From Candidatus Microgenomates bacterium (GTDB lineage: Bacteria; Patescibacteria; Microgenomatia; JADHYG01): a DNA stretch of 6,447 nucleotides. A program made the translations under genes and the position numbers. Below the pieces are notes generated by a model, which was given only the letters and a program-made list of their open reading frames with translations, was not told the DNA's origin and did not search any database. The stretch is from contig JADHYG010000059.1 of NCBI GenBank assembly GCA_016782545.1, positions 1 to 6,447 of the forward strand, written 5' to 3'. Every line of letters starts with the position of its first letter. Within the stretch, counting starts at the first letter, position 1. Below are positions 5,151-6,447 of this stretch, piece by piece.

Positions 5151-6242
5151 TTAAATCAAGCTTAACTGCTCCCTCTTTTCTGTGTTTTCTGTGTCTTTTT
5201 TCTGTGTCATCTGTGTTATTGTTTTCTTTTCTGATAATTTTTTAATCAAGCTCTTAAATTCCAGCTTCTCAAACAGTTCCCTTACTTCAAGCTTATCCAG
5301 ACTTCTTAGCTGGGCTTGATCAAGATTTAATTTAACTGGCACATTAGTGATAATTTGAGCCAGTTTCTTAGCCATTTCTGCTTGTTCTTTGTCTTTTTCC
5401 AAAGCTTCAATGACTTTTTTGCTAATTAGTTTGTTGTTTGATTGTTTGGTTGCTTTATATATCTCCTCCAGGCTGCCAAATTTCCCCAGCAAATCAGCGG
5501 CTGTTTTCGGCCCGATCCCTTTAACTCCAGCATAATTATCAGACGGATCGCCAATCAAAGCCTTGTAATCAACCATTTGCTCTGATTCAATGCCAAATCT
5601 CTCTTTAACATCTTTTTTTCCATAAAGCCTTGATAATGACAAGCCTTTGACTGGCATGTAAACTCTGGTGTTTTCATCAACCAACTGTAAAATGTCTTTA
5701 TCGCCGGTAACAATAATCGTTTCTAATCTTGAAGTGTGATGTGAGAGATGAGATTTTTTTGAAGTTGATTTCTTGATCTCTTGAGGTTTTTGAGGTGAGA
5801 AATCTTTATCACACTTCTCACTTCTAAATTTCAAGTTATCAGTTTCCCACTTCGCACTTCGCACATCCCACTTCGATCTTGCCTGTTTTACTAATGTCCC
5901 AATCACATCATCTGCTTCATAGCCATCTTTCTCATAAATTGGAATTCCCATCACTTCTACAACCTGATGAACCAGTCCAATCTGAGCAATTAAATCATCA
6001 GGTGCTTTTGGCCTTTTAATCTGATAATCTTTGAAAATCTTTTTCCTAAAAGTAGGTTTAGGACGATCAAAACAAACAATTAAATGAGTAGGCTTTAGAT
6101 CTTGAATTGTTTTTAAAAGCATTCGAATAAAGCCATAAACAGCATTGACCGGCTTGCCGTCTGGAGCGGTTAAAGTTATAGGAAGGGCATGAAAAGCTCG
6201 GTATAAAATCGCGTGGCCATCAATAATGACTAATCTCTTCAT
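5151..6242 (-). CDS. stand-alone 5'-3' exonuclease (PolI N-domain/FEN family) with in-frame repeat inserts
   Basis: A 363-aa structure-specific 5' nuclease of the type that forms the N-terminal domain of DNA polymerase I, here without polymerase or 3'-5' exonuclease domains. Its expected role is removing RNA primers and 5' flaps in replication and repair. Metal-binding acidic residues are all present: Asp8 (VIIDGHA), Asp59 (CFDRPKPTFR), Glu109/Asp111/Asp112 (GYEADDVIG), Asp181/Asp183 (VTGDKD) and Asp232/Asp235 (GDPSDN). A helix-hairpin-helix follows (VKGIGPKTAADLL, 240-252). The family usually runs from GTLV...A straight into L-x-x-IVTGDKD; here about 49 residues (123-171) rich in K, S, W and H are inserted, encoded by degenerate heptamer repeats. 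The tail (about 348-363, TITQMTQKKDTENTEK) is encoded by another repeat. It follows ftsH by 5 nt, so it is probably co-transcribed; there is no Shine-Dalgarno before the ATG. No key residue is lost, so activity is likely. Confidence 0.92.
   Translation of the reverse strand: MKRLVIIDGHAILYRAFHALPITLTAPDGKPVNAVYGFIRMLLKTIQDLKPTHLIVCFDRPKPTFRKKIFKDYQIKRPKAPDDLIAQIGLVHQVVEVMGIPIYEKDGYEADDVIGTLVKQARSKWDVRSAKWETDNLKFRSEKCDKDFSPQKPQEIKKSTSKKSHLSHHTSRLETIIVTGDKDILQLVDENTRVYMPVKGLSLSRLYGKKDVKERFGIESEQMVDYKALIGDPSDNYAGVKGIGPKTAADLLGKFGSLEEIYKATKQSNNKLISKKVIEALEKDKEQAEMAKKLAQIITNVPVKLNLDQAQLRSLDKLEVRELFEKLEFKSLIKKLSEKKTITQMTQKKDTENTEKREQLSLI
5176..5216. repeat. TCTGTGT direct repeats at the exonuclease C-terminus
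   Basis: Four copies of TCTGTGT begin at 5179, 5188, 5201 and 5210, spaced 9, 13 and 9 bp in a T-rich context. In the coding direction they read ACACAGA and give the Thr/Gln/Glu-rich end of the exonuclease. They lie after the last family-conserved region (FEKLEFKSLIKKL). Confidence 0.75.
5731..5875. repeat. degenerate heptamer repeats in inverted arms inside the exonuclease gene
   Basis: The right arm (5812-5875) holds about nine degenerate CACTTCN units; four consecutive ones (5847-5874) read CCACTTC, GCACTTC, GCACATC, CCACTTC. The left arm (5731-5751) carries the reverse orientation, GAAGTGT, GATGTGA, GAGATGA. GAAGTGTGAT (5731-5740) is exactly complementary to ATCACACTTC (5808-5817), so the insert can fold on itself. 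Because seven is prime to three, the right arm encodes a 7-residue peptide period (KWDVRSA, KWETDNL, KFRSEKC). The insert lies between GTLVKQA and the VTGDKD motif. Confidence 0.82.
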
Positions 6243-6247
6243 GAAGA

Positions 6248-6447
6248 TTATTCTATCACAGAAGAAGGAGTTTTTTTCTTGACGTAACCAATTAATTTCT
6301 CAAACTCGTCACCGTCAAGACTTTCTTTTTTAATCAGTTCTTTGGCAGTTAAATCAAGCTTGTCTCGTCTTGTTGATAAAATCTTTTTGGCGTTTTGATA
6401 GCCCTGATCAATAATCTTTTTTATTTCTTTATCAATTTTGGCCTGCA
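6248..6447 (-). CDS. ftsH: FtsH ATP-dependent zinc metalloprotease, C-terminal end (partial)
   Basis: The minus strand from the right edge reads 65 codons to a TAA at 6250-6248. The sequence (KIDKEIKKIIDQGYQNAKKIL, then RRDKLDLTAKELIKKESLDGDEF) follows the well-known end of FtsH's protease domain (I-D-x-E-V-x-x-I-I-x-x-x-Y-x-x-A-x-x-I-L ... D-x-L-x-x-L-A-x-x-L-L-E-x-E-T-L-D-G-E-E-F). FtsH is a membrane-anchored AAA+ hexamer that degrades misfolded membrane proteins and short-lived regulators. The AAA+ module and HEXXH zinc site lie outside the window. The exonuclease begins 5 nt after the stop, indicating an operon. Confidence 0.88.
   Translation of the reverse strand, partial: QAKIDKEIKKIIDQGYQNAKKILSTRRDKLDLTAKELIKKESLDGDEFEKLIGYVKKKTPSSVIE

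Noticed and set aside
5812..5875. CRISPR-like array
   Set aside because: Units are 7 bp, contiguous and degenerate with no spacers, and lie within a translated gene.
1..6447. Recoded UGA (Gly) as in Gracilibacteria/Absconditabacteria
   Set aside because: All full-length genes are open under the standard code with no in-frame UGA needing reassignment, and the only UGA stop is in the relic ORF.

Overview
The window is AT-rich, densely coded DNA that looks like a Candidate Phyla Radiation (Patescibacteria) genome, probably Microgenomates-like. The grounds are a stand-alone 5'-3' exonuclease of the PolI N-domain type, small single-pass surface proteins with a Thr/Pro linker and one Fn3 domain ending in a 'VRAGNGC' strand, an FxLYD-type anchored protein, a Wzy/WaaL-like polytopic protein, almost no Shine-Dalgarno sequences, and GC-rich palindromes scattered in AT-rich DNA. 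The lineage is an inference from gene style, not from a marker gene. All full-length genes read through with the standard code.

Layout, left to right. (1) 1-1294, minus strand: the first codons of an unidentified gene with its own promoter; a GT4 glycosyltransferase carrying an in-frame 29-bp palindrome; and, upstream of it, a 34-codon relic that repeats the glycosyltransferase start and runs into a nested hairpin. (2) 1334-1984, plus: a promoter and the first Fn3 surface protein. (3) 1993-3207, minus: an O-antigen ligase/polymerase-like membrane protein, convergent with the Fn3 gene. (4) 3208-4276: a 55-bp divergent promoter region, then a membrane-anchored protein with two probable FxLYD-like domains. 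(5) 4352-5124, plus: a second promoter and Fn3 paralogue, closed by a strong intrinsic terminator. (6) 5151-6447, minus: a stand-alone 5'-3' exonuclease just downstream of the C-terminus of FtsH.

The glycosyltransferase, the Wzy/WaaL-like protein and three anchored extracytoplasmic proteins together suggest a cell-envelope (surface glycan plus surface protein) locus. The ftsH-exonuclease pair is a separate housekeeping unit.

The most notable signal is repeat invasion of coding sequence. The glycosyltransferase holds a palindrome between its two domains. The exonuclease holds a ~145-bp insert made of degenerate 7-bp repeats in inverted arms, plus a TCTGTGT-type repeat at its C-terminus. All are in frame and spare the visible catalytic motifs. 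A second theme is promoters whose -10 boxes lie only 6-11 nt from the start codon, implying leaderless or nearly leaderless mRNAs. I saw no CRISPR array, tRNA, rRNA, transposase or clear new defence system.
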